A DNA stretch of 64,000 nucleotides, taken from positions 5,952,001-6,016,000 of the forward strand of contig OX621250.1 of NCBI GenBank assembly GCA_951640165.1. Reading direction: 5' to 3'. Source of the DNA: Pseudoips prasinana (lineage: Eukaryota > Arthropoda > Insecta > Lepidoptera > Nolidae). A program made the position numbers and the translations under genes. Below, in pieces: positions 22,147 to 31,840 of the stretch (within the stretch, counting starts at the first letter, position 1; every line of letters begins with the position of its first letter). Under the pieces are notes generated by a model. That model made no database searches, was not told the origin of the DNA, and saw only the letters and a program-made list of their open reading frames with translations.

Positions 22147-24247
22147 CATCATCATCATATCAGCCGAAAGACGTCCACTGCTGGACAAAGCTCCCCCAAA
22201 GATCTCCACAATTGCCGGTCTTGCGCTATTCGCATCCAGCATTTTCCAGCGACCCGCACAAGATCATCGGTCCATCTTGTAGGGGGCCTGCCCACGCTGC
22301 GTCTTCCGGTTCGTGGTCGCCACTCGAGAACCTTTCTGCCCCAACGGCCGTCGGCTCTACGAGCTATGTGCCCTGCCCACTGCCACTTCAACTTGGCAAT
22401 TCTTCGGGCTATGTCGGTGACTTTGGTTCGCCTACGGATTTCGACATTTCTGATGCGATCCCGCAGGGAAACTCCGAGCATAGCCCTCTCCATTGCTCTT
22501 TGGGTGACCTTGAGCCTTCTAATAAGGCCCATAGTGAGCGACCACGTCTCTGTTCCGTATGTCATCACTGGCAACACACACTGGTCGAAGACTTTCGACT
22601 TGAGACACTGCGGTATTTTGGACGAGAAGATGTTGCGTAGCTTCCCGAACGCTGCCCAGCCGAGTTGGATTCTACGATTGACCTCCTTCTCGAAGTTGGA
22701 CCTACCTAGTTGGATGGTCTGTCCTAGGTAAATATAGTTCTCTACAACTTCGAGTGCAGAGTCACCAACTTTCAATTGAGTGGGTGCAACATGGACGTTT
22801 GACATGATTTTCGTCTTATCCATGTTCATTTTCAGACCCACTTGTTGAGAGACTCTGCTGAGGTCATCGAGCATTGTACCGAGGTCTTCCATGGTCTCAG
22901 CCATGACTACGATATCATCGGCAAATCGAAGGTGAGTGATGTACTCGCCATTGACATTGATGCCAAAGCCTTTACAGTCCGGAAGCTTGAAGACGTCTTC
23001 CAATGCAGCGGTGAACAGTTTCGGAGATATAACATCTCCCTGTCTCACGCCTCGCTGTAAGTGGATAGGTTTCGAGATCTGGTCCTGGAGTCGCACTGAC
23101 ATAGTGGCGTTTTCATACAAACACTTTATCACCTCGATATACCGGTAGTCAATTTGGCACCTTATGAGAGACCTCAGCACGGCCCATGTTTCGATAGAAT
23201 CAAAGGCTTTCTCATAGTCCACAAACGCTAAGCACAGTGGCTTGTTATACTCTTCGGTCTTCTGTATAACTTGCCGCAGCGTATGTATGTGGTCTATGGT
23301 GCTAAAGCCTTTTCGGAAACCGGCTTGTTCGGGAGGCTGGAAGTCGTCAAACCTGCGCGCGAGACGATTCGTAACGACCCTCGAAAACAACTTGTAAACA
23401 TGGCTCAGCAGTGTGATGGGTCTATAATTCTTCAATAGGGTCTTGTCGCCCTTTTTGAAGAAGAGCACCACCACACTTCTGTGCCATGCTTGTGGCGTTT
23501 GACCATCTAGTATGACGGAGTTAAATAACTTCTGAAGGGCCCGTAGGATTGGTGTACCACCCGCCTTCAGAGGCTCTGCTGTAACTCCATCATCACCAGG
23601 CGCCTTGTTGTTCTTGAGTTGTTTGAGAGCCATTCTAATCTCGTACAGGCTGACGTCCGGGATATCTTCGGTGTAGTGTCGGGTTAGTCGTGCTCTGGGA
23701 TCTGAGGCATGACTTTTGACAGGTGGCTGTGTTGTCGTATATAACTGTCCGTAGAACTTCTCGATCTCTCCCAGCAACTCAGGCTTAGACGTGACGATTC
23801 TACCATCCTCAGTCTTCAGCTTCGTCAGTTGGCTCTGTCCAACAGACAGAGCTCTTGCGAACACTTTAGAGCCTTTGTTCCGCTCGATAGCCTCTTTAAT
23901 ACTAATTGTATTAAATTGCCGCGTGTCGCGAGTCAAAGACTTTGAGATCTGTCTGTTGAGCTGCCGATATCTGGTAGCATCATCTGAGGATGTCAGAACC
24001 ATTTTCCGTCTATCTTCCATAAGTTGCAGGGTAAAGTCAGAGATCTTTTTAGTTCTGTTTGTACGACGGGCCTTGAAGACCTTAGACCCAGCCGTATGGA
24101 CAGCTTCTACGAGCCTGTCATAGTATGAGTCCACTTCCTCGCAGTCTGCTAGGCATTCGAAACGGTTTTGCAGTTCGAGCTGAAATGGTTCGGGGTTTTG
24201 GACGTGGATAGGTAAAGGTCGGAGCGTAGACTTTATCAGTCGGGACC
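22147..24247 (-). mobile_element. 5'-truncated RTE-clade retrotransposon
   Basis: 2.1 kb on the minus strand, flanked by a perfect 14-bp target duplication aagtatgtaagtat (22133-22146 and 24248-24261). The 3' end is a TGA-type repeat tail (reads catcatcatcat on the plus strand) with essentially no 3' UTR, typical of RTE elements. The 5' truncation removed the endonuclease. It inserted into a Helitron-like element. Confidence 0.9.
22155..24245 (-). CDS. RTE-type reverse transcriptase, N-terminus truncated
   Basis: Open without stops from the truncation point (about 24245) to the TGA at 22157-22155, roughly 696 codons. A GTG at 24134 is not a meaningful start. The protein enters with LIKSTLRPLPIHVQNPEPF. 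RT motifs follow: LKNNKAPGDDGVTAE, KNYRPITLLSHVYKLFS, EQAGFRKGFSTIDHI, FVDYEKAFDSIE (catalytic D), LRGVRQGDVISPKLF-like QRGVRQGDVISPKLF, and LRFADDIVVMAE (catalytic FADD). The C-terminal part has KWQWAGHIARR, VLEWRPRTGRRSVGRPPTRW and TDDLVR, characteristic of RTE-like elements of insects. It would copy RNA into DNA at a nicked target. The apurinic endonuclease domain is missing, so the copy is not autonomous. The absence of frameshifts and the perfect target duplication indicate a young insertion. The stop codon is the first TGA of the tail repeat. Confidence 0.9.
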   Translation of the reverse strand, partial: SRLIKSTLRPLPIHVQNPEPFQLELQNRFECLADCEEVDSYYDRLVEAVHTAGSKVFKARRTNRTKKISDFTLQLMEDRRKMVLTSSDDATRYRQLNRQISKSLTRDTRQFNTISIKEAIERNKGSKVFARALSVGQSQLTKLKTEDGRIVTSKPELLGEIEKFYGQLYTTTQPPVKSHASDPRARLTRHYTEDIPDVSLYEIRMALKQLKNNKAPGDDGVTAEPLKAGGTPILRALQKLFNSVILDGQTPQAWHRSVVVLFFKKGDKTLLKNYRPITLLSHVYKLFSRVVTNRLARRFDDFQPPEQAGFRKGFSTIDHIHTLRQVIQKTEEYNKPLCLAFVDYEKAFDSIETWAVLRSLIRCQIDYRYIEVIKCLYENATMSVRLQDQISKPIHLQRGVRQGDVISPKLFTAALEDVFKLPDCKGFGINVNGEYITHLRFADDIVVMAETMEDLGTMLDDLSRVSQQVGLKMNMDKTKIMSNVHVAPTQLKVGDSALEVVENYIYLGQTIQLGRSNFEKEVNRRIQLGWAAFGKLRNIFSSKIPQCLKSKVFDQCVLPVMTYGTETWSLTMGLIRRLKVTQRAMERAMLGVSLRDRIRNVEIRRRTKVTDIARRIAKLKWQWAGHIARRADGRWGRKVLEWRPRTGRRSVGRPPTRWTDDLVRVAGKCWMRIAQDRQLWRSLGELCPAVDVFRLI

Positions 24248-24389
24248 AAGTATGTAAGTATGGATGTTTGTTACTCTTTCACGCAAAAACTACGGAACGG
24301 ATTTCGATGATACTTTGTAGTAATATAACTTACAAAATAAATAATCCATAAGCAAGTTTAACGCGGGTAAAACCGCGGGGGATAACTAG

Positions 24390-25114
24390 TATAACCAGAG
24401 TAGAGTGACGTTCACCGTGATATTAACTTTCCATTGCGGCGTTTTAGGATTGCACGACAGAATAGTGCTCTTGGACTAGTATTTCGGCTATGACAGTCAA
24501 TCTCGACGTGTCGTATTGGATCTAAAACTGTACAGATAATTCACGATCATCTTATATGCCGCAAGAATCCACTGCGGGACGTAGATCTCTACAATTGCCG
24601 GTCTTGTGGAATATTTTTTCTTTTCTTATTTTTATTTTTAAACAAAGAAATTGTACAGCGCAGTTTTATCATACAGGTGACTAATTACTAATAAAAATAC
24701 AACATGTAACTTAATTAACGCACATCCTGAAAATAGTTTGTTTAGAATCGTTTACTGAATCGATTTATATCATTTTTAATATAGGTAATTTTTTATTCCA
24801 AAATAATTACGACTACGGATTATTGTAATATTAGCCTCGTTCAGTCAAAGCAAATTGAAATGGACTGTAAGTCAAAGTAATAAGCCTTTTAAAATCGCAG
24901 TTTAATTGTATTCATACAAATTCCATCATTCAATACAAAATAAAGAAAAATAAACTTTATTCCAACAATACATATACATGTTGAATTAAAAATTCAGTGT
25001 ATGTATTATGATTACAACATAATATTCTAATTGGGGTGTTTGAGGGTGTGCATTAATTACGTTACATGTTGTATAAATAGTCGTAGCAAGTACTTAACAG
25101 TGCACTAGACTGCA
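24390..25114. other. Mostly unassigned; small RTE piece at 24540-24612
   Basis: 24540-24612 ends 'ctacaattgccggtcttgtg' and corresponds to the RTE 3' end (minus). 24612-25115 is AT-rich sequence of unknown kind that appears to interrupt this RTE remnant, since the next RTE bases resume at about 25115. Confidence 0.5.
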
Positions 25115-25236
25115 CACACTATTCAGCTACTTCTAGCAACCCTCACAAGATCATCAGTCCAACGTGTAGGGGGTCTGCCCAGTTGCCCACGTTGTCTCTC
25201 TATTTAGAGAATTATTCTGCCCCAGCGACCGTCGTC

Positions 25237-25568
25237 GAGGTATTCCTCGAAGCGCTACCATTTTGAAGTGCTCCTGATGAGGCGCTCGTTTTTTATTCCT
25301 CGGAGCGCTCCTTTAGGTAGCGCTCCCGATAGCAATTAAAAATATTAACTTTTATTTCCTCGAATTTGGGAATATTCCCCTATGATTAACTTTCGAATAG
25401 AGATAGGATACTAACTGAAATTATCGATAAAAGTAAAACACGTTATTTTATACAATTTGCAAAAACTCCTTGACTACTAAAAGACTACTAAAAGGAGCGC
25501 TCCGAGGAATAAAAAAGGAGCGCTTCATTAGGAGCGCCTCAAAATGGTAGCGCTTCGAGGAATACCTC
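25237..25568. mobile_element. MITE with 78-bp terminal inverted repeats
   Basis: Both ends read GAGGTATTCCTCGAAGCGCT inward, with inverted repeats of about 78 bp rich in AGCGCT words. After removal of the Transib that sits in its right flank, the MITE is bounded by CCGTCGTC on each side, an 8-bp duplication compatible with hAT, P or Merlin-type elements. Internally non-coding. Confidence 0.75.
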
Positions 25569-25574
25569 CCGTCG

Positions 25575-25906
25575 CACAGTGGTCCGGATTTTTAAAAAGG
25601 TGGACATAGGATCGAAAATGCATATTTAACTTAACAAAAAATTGTGTCGTATAGGAAATTTAACGCTGATTAATACTTATTACTATAACTTTTCAAAAAA
25701 ACTGCTCCTTCACGTCAAAAAAAAATATTGAAAATAAAAATGTATGGGAGAAAATCTATTTTATTTTTTTTCTCCGTTCAGTATCAAAGTATAGCAAGCA
25801 AACCCTATATTCTGGTAAGTACTTATTGTCCTTAATACGACGACATATAAATTTCTTGCGTATCCCTGCGGCCTTGACGCCTACGATGCTTCAAAGTTTA
25901 AAATTT
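25575..25906 (+). repeat. Left terminal inverted repeat of Transib-1
   Basis: About 330 bp, matched in reverse by 28931-29262 with only scattered mismatches. It includes 'ggtaagtacttattgtcctt' and 'gcgtatccctgcggccttg'. RAG-like nonamers were not recognised after the heptamer. Confidence 0.9.
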
Positions 25907-26336
25907 CAATTGGGATTTTTTTTAATTATTATCGAAATTTTCAATTAAGCTGAATTCAAAATATCATTTTTTAATTATATAAGAATTAAAACATACGCAT
26001 TCAAGCATTTGGAAAGTATTTATTTTATTTTAATAAAAAATAGCAATAAAAGTCTTCAACTTCAGTTTTGTAATTAAAGACACGTACTGATTCGTTGCCT
26101 ATTTGTAACTGACTGCAGACTCCTGTGATAAAAGAATAATTTACCCCCACCACCGGAGATTTGGACGACGCTGATTGGCTGTTGAAGATGTGGTATTAAT
26201 TTTGTCAGTCACTACTTGCGACCGTGTTTGTTATTAATATCTGTGCATGAAACAATTAAAGGCACTTGTTTCTCAACCCTTGAGGAAGCAACATATCTAA
26301 TTATCCGTGCTGTGTGAAAGTTTAGTGAGTTTCGTT

Positions 26337-28463
26337 ATGGCTGCATTTGTTACAAACTTGGACATTTGTATGTTCCTCCGTGTTGAAGGAGACATGAAAA
26401 ATTGGGCACGACTCTATGAAGCTATTATTCTACATATCCCAGTTGAAACATGTTCGGAAGATTTAGAAATAATCAAGACCTTTTTGAAGAACTACATCAG
26501 TAATATCAGTCGCAGATGGGCAAGTGCTTCTAGAAATCAGAAGACTTTCATGAATAGACATGCTGCGTGGTTACAATCAAATATTAGTTGGCCAAATTGC
26601 ACTACTATTAATTTATCCGAGATTTTTCAAACCCAAGATGAAGTTATCGAAAACATATCGTCAGACAATACTTCAGTTGACATCGATACTACAGCAGCTG
26701 TGATTCCGTCGACATCAAGTACAACAACTGTGGGCACATCTACAGAGCTTCAGATTAGGAAGCCTTTTGTTGACCTCAGCAACAAACAGAAGAAAAGACG
26801 TTCAGAGTCTCTTTTGGACTATTCACCGGAAGAACTTACTTTTGCATTAGTCGAAAGACTTAGGATAGACAAGAAGAATGACTTAGCTTGTGTTATTGAC
26901 CATATAACGAAGAACCCGGATAGTGTTGCTATTGTTCAAGCCACATTGTTTAAGAAAAATAGGAAAAAATCTTTTGATGAAGATCATGCTCTTGGTCTTT
27001 ATACATCATTGAACCTGTCAAAATGGAAATACTTGTGTTTAAGGAAAGCGCTGTTAGATTGTGAAGTTCCAGTGTTACCATCGTATCACAAACTCCTTCA
27101 AGCTAAAAAGAGATGCTATCCACATGATTTAGAAATTACTGAGAGAGGAGCCAGAGTGAAGCTTCAAGCCCTATTGGATCTGACAATCCAGAAGATTCTT
27201 CAAATTACCGGTACCCAGATTGATTCGTCAACTGAAGGATTGAAGTTAATTAGTAAATGGGGTTTCGATGGAGCTTCTTCACAAAGCACCTACAAGCAAA
27301 GGAGTGAATATGTAGACTTCAGTGATTCATCGGTTTTCATGTCAAGTCTTGTCCCTCTTAAATTAGTTTCTAATAATAGCACCATATGGGAAAACCCAAC
27401 ACCTTCTTCAACACATTATTGCAGGCCCATTAAGTTCGAGTTTTGTAAAGAGACAGCAGAATACATCAAGCAAGAAGAAGCTGTATTGAAGGAAGAAATA
27501 AAAAACATCAATTCTACAAAATGGGCCGGGCTAGAGATTAGTCACGAGCTTCATATGACAATGATCGACGGAAAAGTGGCCACTATTATAACGGATACTT
27601 CGTCTGCATCTGTCTGCAATATTTGCCTTGCTAAGCCGACTGAGATGAACAAGCTGTCAGAAGTATTTTCAAGACCTCTTCGAGAAGATGTTTATAAATA
27701 TGGACTTTCTACTCTTCATATGTGGATTCGTTGTATGGAGTGTATTCTACTCATATCTTACAACATGGACTTTGAGATGTGGACTGCACGAGGTGCTAAC
27801 CAGCAACTAAAAGCTGCGAAGAAACATTTGACACAAGAAGAATTCAAACAGCAAATGGGAATACTTGTGGATTTTGTGAAGCAAGGCTTTGGAACCACAA
27901 ACGACGGAAACACGGCCAGAAGGTTTTTTAGAGATTATGAGAAATCTGCCGAAATAACCAATATTGACAAAGGCCTACTGAAGCATTTTGCGGTTATTCT
28001 TCAAACGATTTCATCAGGATGTGCCATAGATATTGAAAAATTCAGGACTTATTGCAGAGAAACAGCTGAGATCTTTGTTCATCTATACCCATGGTTTTAT
28101 ATGCCCGCAAGTGTGCACAAGCTACTCATACACGGTGCAGACATTTGTCATAACTTTGGCCTCCTACCAATTGGCATTCTTTCCGAAGAAGCGGGAGAAG
28201 CAAGAAATAAAGAATTTCGAAGAGTTCGTGAATATCACACAAGAAAATTTAACAGGATGAAGACCAACGAGGACTTGCTCCATAATTTTTTAATTAGTTC
28301 AGACCCGTATTTATCCCATATTCGACCAAAATACAGCAACTCAAAGCAGTTTGATTTTTTTCCAGATGTTAAAGAGCTTTTGTTGTTGCCTCAGGTAGTA
28401 ACAGAAGAAACCGAAAATATGTATCTACAGGAGTTGCAGTCTGAAGATGATCCATTAATGTAA
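26337..28463 (+). CDS. Transib transposase (RAG1-related), 708 aa
   Basis: Cuts and joins the Transib ends; homologous to the RAG1 catalytic core. Start chosen at ATG 26337 (MAAFVTNLDICMFLRVEGDM); the frame is open ten codons further, to a GTG at 26307. The three acidic residues can be placed by comparison with RAG1: D311 in KWGFDGASSQ, D411 in MTMIDGKV, E621 in SEEAGEARNKEF. The zinc-binding pair C427/C430 (VCNIC) lies 16-19 residues after the second D, and HKLLIH corresponds to the RAG1 His pair. The Transib hallmark GFGTTNDGNTARRFF is present. N-terminal: conserved RRWASASRN...WL and KKRRSESLL. No stops or frameshifts. The protein shares all these motifs with the copy at 58608 but differs at many positions, so they are different families. 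Codon use is AT-rich like its surroundings. Confidence 0.95.
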   Translation: MAAFVTNLDICMFLRVEGDMKNWARLYEAIILHIPVETCSEDLEIIKTFLKNYISNISRRWASASRNQKTFMNRHAAWLQSNISWPNCTTINLSEIFQTQDEVIENISSDNTSVDIDTTAAVIPSTSSTTTVGTSTELQIRKPFVDLSNKQKKRRSESLLDYSPEELTFALVERLRIDKKNDLACVIDHITKNPDSVAIVQATLFKKNRKKSFDEDHALGLYTSLNLSKWKYLCLRKALLDCEVPVLPSYHKLLQAKKRCYPHDLEITERGARVKLQALLDLTIQKILQITGTQIDSSTEGLKLISKWGFDGASSQSTYKQRSEYVDFSDSSVFMSSLVPLKLVSNNSTIWENPTPSSTHYCRPIKFEFCKETAEYIKQEEAVLKEEIKNINSTKWAGLEISHELHMTMIDGKVATIITDTSSASVCNICLAKPTEMNKLSEVFSRPLREDVYKYGLSTLHMWIRCMECILLISYNMDFEMWTARGANQQLKAAKKHLTQEEFKQQMGILVDFVKQGFGTTNDGNTARRFFRDYEKSAEITNIDKGLLKHFAVILQTISSGCAIDIEKFRTYCRETAEIFVHLYPWFYMPASVHKLLIHGADICHNFGLLPIGILSEEAGEARNKEFRRVREYHTRKFNRMKTNEDLLHNFLISSDPYLSHIRPKYSNSKQFDFFPDVKELLLLPQVVTEETENMYLQELQSEDDPLM

Positions 28464-28509
28464 ACGTGACAGATTTAGTGATGTTGTTATTGTTAGAATT
28501 GAGTTTTGT

Positions 28510-28574
28510 AGTCCTTTTCAGAACTACTTAATATAGTCCTTTTCAGGACTTCAGAAAAAGCCCTTTTCAGGGCT
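28510..28574 (+). promoter_or_regulatory. Three tandem histone-type 3' stem-loops
   Basis: Starting 46 bases after the transposase stop: AGTCCT-TTTC-AGAACT (28510-28525, one mismatch), AGTCCT-TTTC-AGGACT (28535-28550, perfect) and AGCCCT-TTTC-AGGGCT (28559-28574, perfect). A six-pair stem with a TTTC loop and AG after the loop matches the 3' end signal of replication-dependent histone mRNAs (general form GGYYCTTTTCAGRRCC). Spacing is 24-25 bases. Function in this transposon is inference. Confidence 0.7.
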
Positions 28575-28930
28575 ACATCTATTTCTAATTGTTTCTTTTA
28601 AGATGAGTCACGCTAGTAGTATAACCAACAATATCAACAAATATCAACAGATGAAAGAATGATCAACAAATTATTATTAAAAAAAAATTAACCAAAAATG
28701 CTTATTTTATCATAACATCACGCTTTATATTCCCCGAAGGGTTCGGCAAAAGTGTATACTACACTATAGTACACTGTCATTTCGACAGTTATATATAAGT
28801 CCAAAGTAATAGGGGGCGAGCCTAATACACAGATGGGGCGCGCGGGGGGCTTGTTTTTTTATTAAAAATGATATTTTGGATTATTTTCAATTGTAAAACT
28901 CGTTAATAATATTAAGATAATTCAACATTA

Positions 28931-29262
28931 ACATTTTCAACTTTAAAGCATCGTAGGCGCCAAGGCCGCAGGGATACGCAAGTAATTTATATGTCGTCGT
29001 ATTAAGGACAATAAGTACTTACCAGAATATAGGGTTTGCTAGCTATACTTTGATACTGAACGAAGAAAAAAAATAAAATAGATTTTCTCCCATACATTTT
29101 TATTTTGAATATTTTTTTTTGACGTGAAGGAGCAGTTTTTTTGAAAAGTTGTAGTAATAAGTATTAATCAGCGTTAAATTTCCTATACGAAACAATTTTT
29201 TGTTAAGTTAAATATGCATTTTCGATCCTATGTCCACCTTTTTAAAAATCCGGACCACTGTG
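28931..29262 (-). repeat. Right terminal inverted repeat of Transib-1
   Basis: Reverse complement of 25575-25906; terminal bases CCACTGTG on the plus strand. Confidence 0.9.
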
Positions 29263-29451
29263 CGTCGTCGGTTCTACGAACTTTTGCTACCTAAAGACAA
29301 TTATGTAGTAATAAATATATAAGAAAAGTTTATATAAATCCTATCGGTATTACTTTCTGACTTCCAACGAATAACTAACAAGGCTTACTGTAGTTAGAAA
29401 CAGTCTTGTTAACACAGTAATTGTGGCTATGAGATTAAATCACTTCCGAAG

Positions 29452-29587
29452 TCCAGAAAGCACATCCAGCTACCCCAATCTGTCAAATTTCTTTTATAGA
29501 TTTACAACTTTATCACATAAGCATAAGGTTCACATTCAATTGGAGAAATTTGACAGATTGGGGTAGCTTGATGTGCTGGCGTCTGTC
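29452..29587. mobile_element. Palindromic TA-type MITE, copy 6
   Basis: 'gcacatccagctaccccaat' ... 'agcttgatgtgctggcgtct'. The left terminus is degraded, so the TA flank is lost there. Confidence 0.75.
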
Positions 29588-29794
29588 CAATAACAAGTTT
29601 GTTTGGTTTTCGAATACATGGAGGGATCAAAGGGAACGGAAATTTTGCCATAGTTTCAATCCGGATTAATGTACTTTTTTTTCTTTTGAATATCGGTTCA
29701 AACGGAAGTAGCAGCGTGGGGCCAACGAGGTGGACCAAAGTTCTTACAAGGCTTGAGGAATGCCGCTAGATGCGGGTAGTGCAATACCAGCAGT

Positions 29795-29860
29795 TGAAGA
29801 GATCTTTGGGGAGGCCTTTGTCCAGCTTCCGACGTCTTCCGGTTGATATGATGATGTTTA
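29795..29860 (+). repeat. RTE 3' end fragment
   Basis: 'gagatctttggggaggcctt', 'tgtccagc...cgacgtc' and 'ggttgatatgatgatg' match the last bases and TGATG tail of RTE elements. Confidence 0.65.
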
Positions 29861-30041
29861 ATAATGATCGGTTCAATAAAACTTGTGTATAATTTACTAT
29901 GGGTTAGGGTAAAGAAAAATACGCATTAAATTATGATCTATAGATCTGTGTAAAGTGCGTGAAAAATTGATTAGGAATACGAATTTTAATATGATACTAA
30001 TACGAAAAAATATTATATTCTTTCTTTAAAAAAATAAGCAA

Positions 30042-30150
30042 CACGTAGACTCAGAACAACTATATATGTGTCACTAGAATAGTTGTCCTGGGCGGGAATT
30101 GAACCCACGCCACGACGGCTCTGAGGTCACCGACACACCTGCAGGCTGAG
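30042..30150 (-). repeat. SINE family D remnant
   Basis: Core 'gactcagaacaactatatat' and box B region 'gggcgggaattgaacccacg', minus strand; the head is decayed. Confidence 0.5.
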
Positions 30151-30679
30151 TTGAGAGTACTTGTAGTGTCGCTGTAAAAGAGAAAGATGTGGTAAAAGGA
30201 ACGATATTCTCTTGCTATTTATTATTGACATACGTATTTGTGTTATTTATCATTTGACGTATTCGAATACCACGATAAACATTAAGCAATCAAAAGAAGA
30301 GATTTATTCGTTTGTTTACTGCAAAACTTCGAAACACTAAACATTGCGCACACGCACAATAATCCGGTCAAAATAACCGTTCTGCCAACCAGTATGCCGC
30401 TAATTACTGAATGCAAAACATTGACCAAGACAATGCTCATTGGCCGAGAGCGCAGGCGCGGCACGACATTCATACAAACTTTGTTGCAACTACAGCTACA
30501 CAACTATACACTCACAAAGAACCACCCCACCCTATTCTCAACAATACAGTGCGACACGGCTTGTGATGTGTTTGAATGGACAGTGGATAAGATAACAGAC
30601 ACAGACTTAGATTCTCCCGAAATGACAAATTGATATACATATGTAATTGATCCTAATATTGATTAAAAAGTAAGGCAAT
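30151..30679. other. Unassigned
   Basis: No element ends or domains recognised. Two overlapping short frames on opposite strands near 30282-30633 have no recognisable motif. Confidence 0.4.
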
Positions 30680-30740
30680 TGTGGAGATCTTTGAGGAGGC
30701 CTTAGTCCAGCAGTGGACTACTTTCGGATGATGCAATGAT
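30680..30740 (+). repeat. RTE 3' end fragment
   Basis: 'tgtggagatctttgaggagg', 'ccttagtccagcagtggact' and 'cggatgatgcaatgat': the same 3' terminus as at 29795. Confidence 0.6.
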
Positions 30741-30748
30741 AATAAGTA

Positions 30749-30812
30749 AAAATATATATAATCTATACATACTAAGTGTCAGTACTTAGTATGTATAGAT
30801 TATATATATTTT
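30749..30812. repeat. Perfect 29-bp-arm hairpin
   Basis: 'aaaatatatataatctatac' + 'atactaagt', six-base loop GTCAGT, then the exact reverse complement. It follows directly on an RTE 3' end. Confidence 0.75.
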
Positions 30813-31631
30813 GTATAACGATATACTAGTATAACGATCAATATATTATATATATCACATCTTCACTTAATATGAGGCGCAGGTAACATAAAGTCAAGCG
30901 CAAATCCAACCGGCATAAAAAAATACTTGAAAAAGGAGCACACAGTGGTATTAATAACCTCCTCCTTTTAAAGCCGGAAATGAAAAACATACAAGCGGTT
31001 TTAAACACATTTTGTTTTAAACACATACAGTCCAATTGATAACATCCTCCTCTTTGAAGTTGTAAAAAGAAAGAAAAATCCCGTGATTTATTTCACGCAA
31101 TTTTCTACTGTTTAAGTATATCTCTTTAGGGTGCAATAAAGTTATCAAACAATCTATCTAACTCTGTCAAAATCTTGTTGGTTTATTGAGTGAATACTTC
31201 TATACGATAAGTAGCTTTGATTTAGCTGAACCGGGTTCAGAATCCACTTACACAGACAACTTTTCCATAACTATGTATTTATTGGCAATACGATTAGATT
31301 TAAAAGCTCGTGGTTTAGTAGCTTTAGACTTCAAAACGATTTATTTCAATTGCTGATTTCGATCGCCGATATAATATTTCCTCTGTAAATGGAAGTTGTT
31401 TCAATGTCTTTTATCGTAGAAGATAAGTAGTCTACTGCTCTGCGGTATCTTTAAAATGTGCATTAATGGCTTTTGCTACCTATTGGCCTACTTCAGGCAA
31501 ACAATCAATACTCATTCATCATTGACTCCTTATAAGACAAAGGGTTATTTGCTCTACGATGGTGCAGCGATTTAAACATAAATCGGTTTTTCGAGTCAAT
31601 TCTTGAACTTACTTATCGTATGGGCAGTGGT

Positions 31632-31840
31632 TACCCTAGTGTCAGAATTGTTCAAGCCGCCCAGTAGGCCTCTGACATGGCTTAACGACTGTTGTCTAAT
31701 GACTACAACCGGGACCGACAGCTTAACGTGCCCTCCGAAGCACGGAGACGCTCAGAAATTAAGGCACTTTGGTGGTCACTATGGAGTGACCGCGAGCCTA
31801 GTTGCTTAACCTCGCCGATCACTTGACCGGTGAGAGCATC
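31632..31840 (-). repeat. Dispersed repeat I, reverse copy
   Basis: 'aacgactgttgtctaatgac', 'ggtggtcactatggagtgac' and 'gcttaacctcgccgatcact' are the reverse of 54108-54315. Confidence 0.6.

Larger units (their letters stand above)
22101..24389 (+). mobile_element. Helitron-like element split by an RTE insertion
   Basis: The left part (22101-22146, 'actaatattataaatacgaa') and right part (24262-24389, 'ggatgtttgttactctttca' to hairpin plus 'gataaCTAG') form one element. The RTE element sits between them, flanked by the 14-bp duplication described in the next entry. Confidence 0.75.
25575..29262 (+). mobile_element. Complete Transib DNA transposon (Transib-1)
   Basis: 3688 bp bounded by a perfect 5-bp GC-rich duplication CGTCG (25570-25574 and 29263-29267). 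Both ends begin CACAGTGGTCCGGATTTTTA. CACAGTG is the heptamer of the V(D)J recombination signal, and Transib ends are known to resemble it. The inverted repeats are unusually long (about 330 bp). One uninterrupted transposase frame lies inside. All parts needed for autonomy appear present. It occupies the target duplication of the preceding MITE, so it is the latest insertion in this nest. Confidence 0.95.
24540..29290 (-). mobile_element. RTE remnant broken by three insertions
   Basis: Pieces at 24540-24612, 25115-25236 ('cacaagatcatcagtccaac', 'gtagggggtctgccca', 'ctgccccagcgaccgtcg') and 29263-29290 ('cgtcgtcggttctacgaact') align in order with 22170-22360 of the RTE element. The gaps hold an unknown 500-bp segment, a MITE and a Transib. 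Confidence 0.7.

Noticed and set aside
22212..24123. Several plus-strand frames of 70-142 codons
   Set aside because: Antisense shadows of the RTE reverse transcriptase.
26307..26336. Ten extra N-terminal codons for the Transib-1 transposase
   Set aside because: They begin with GTG; the first ATG at 26337 is the normal eukaryotic start.
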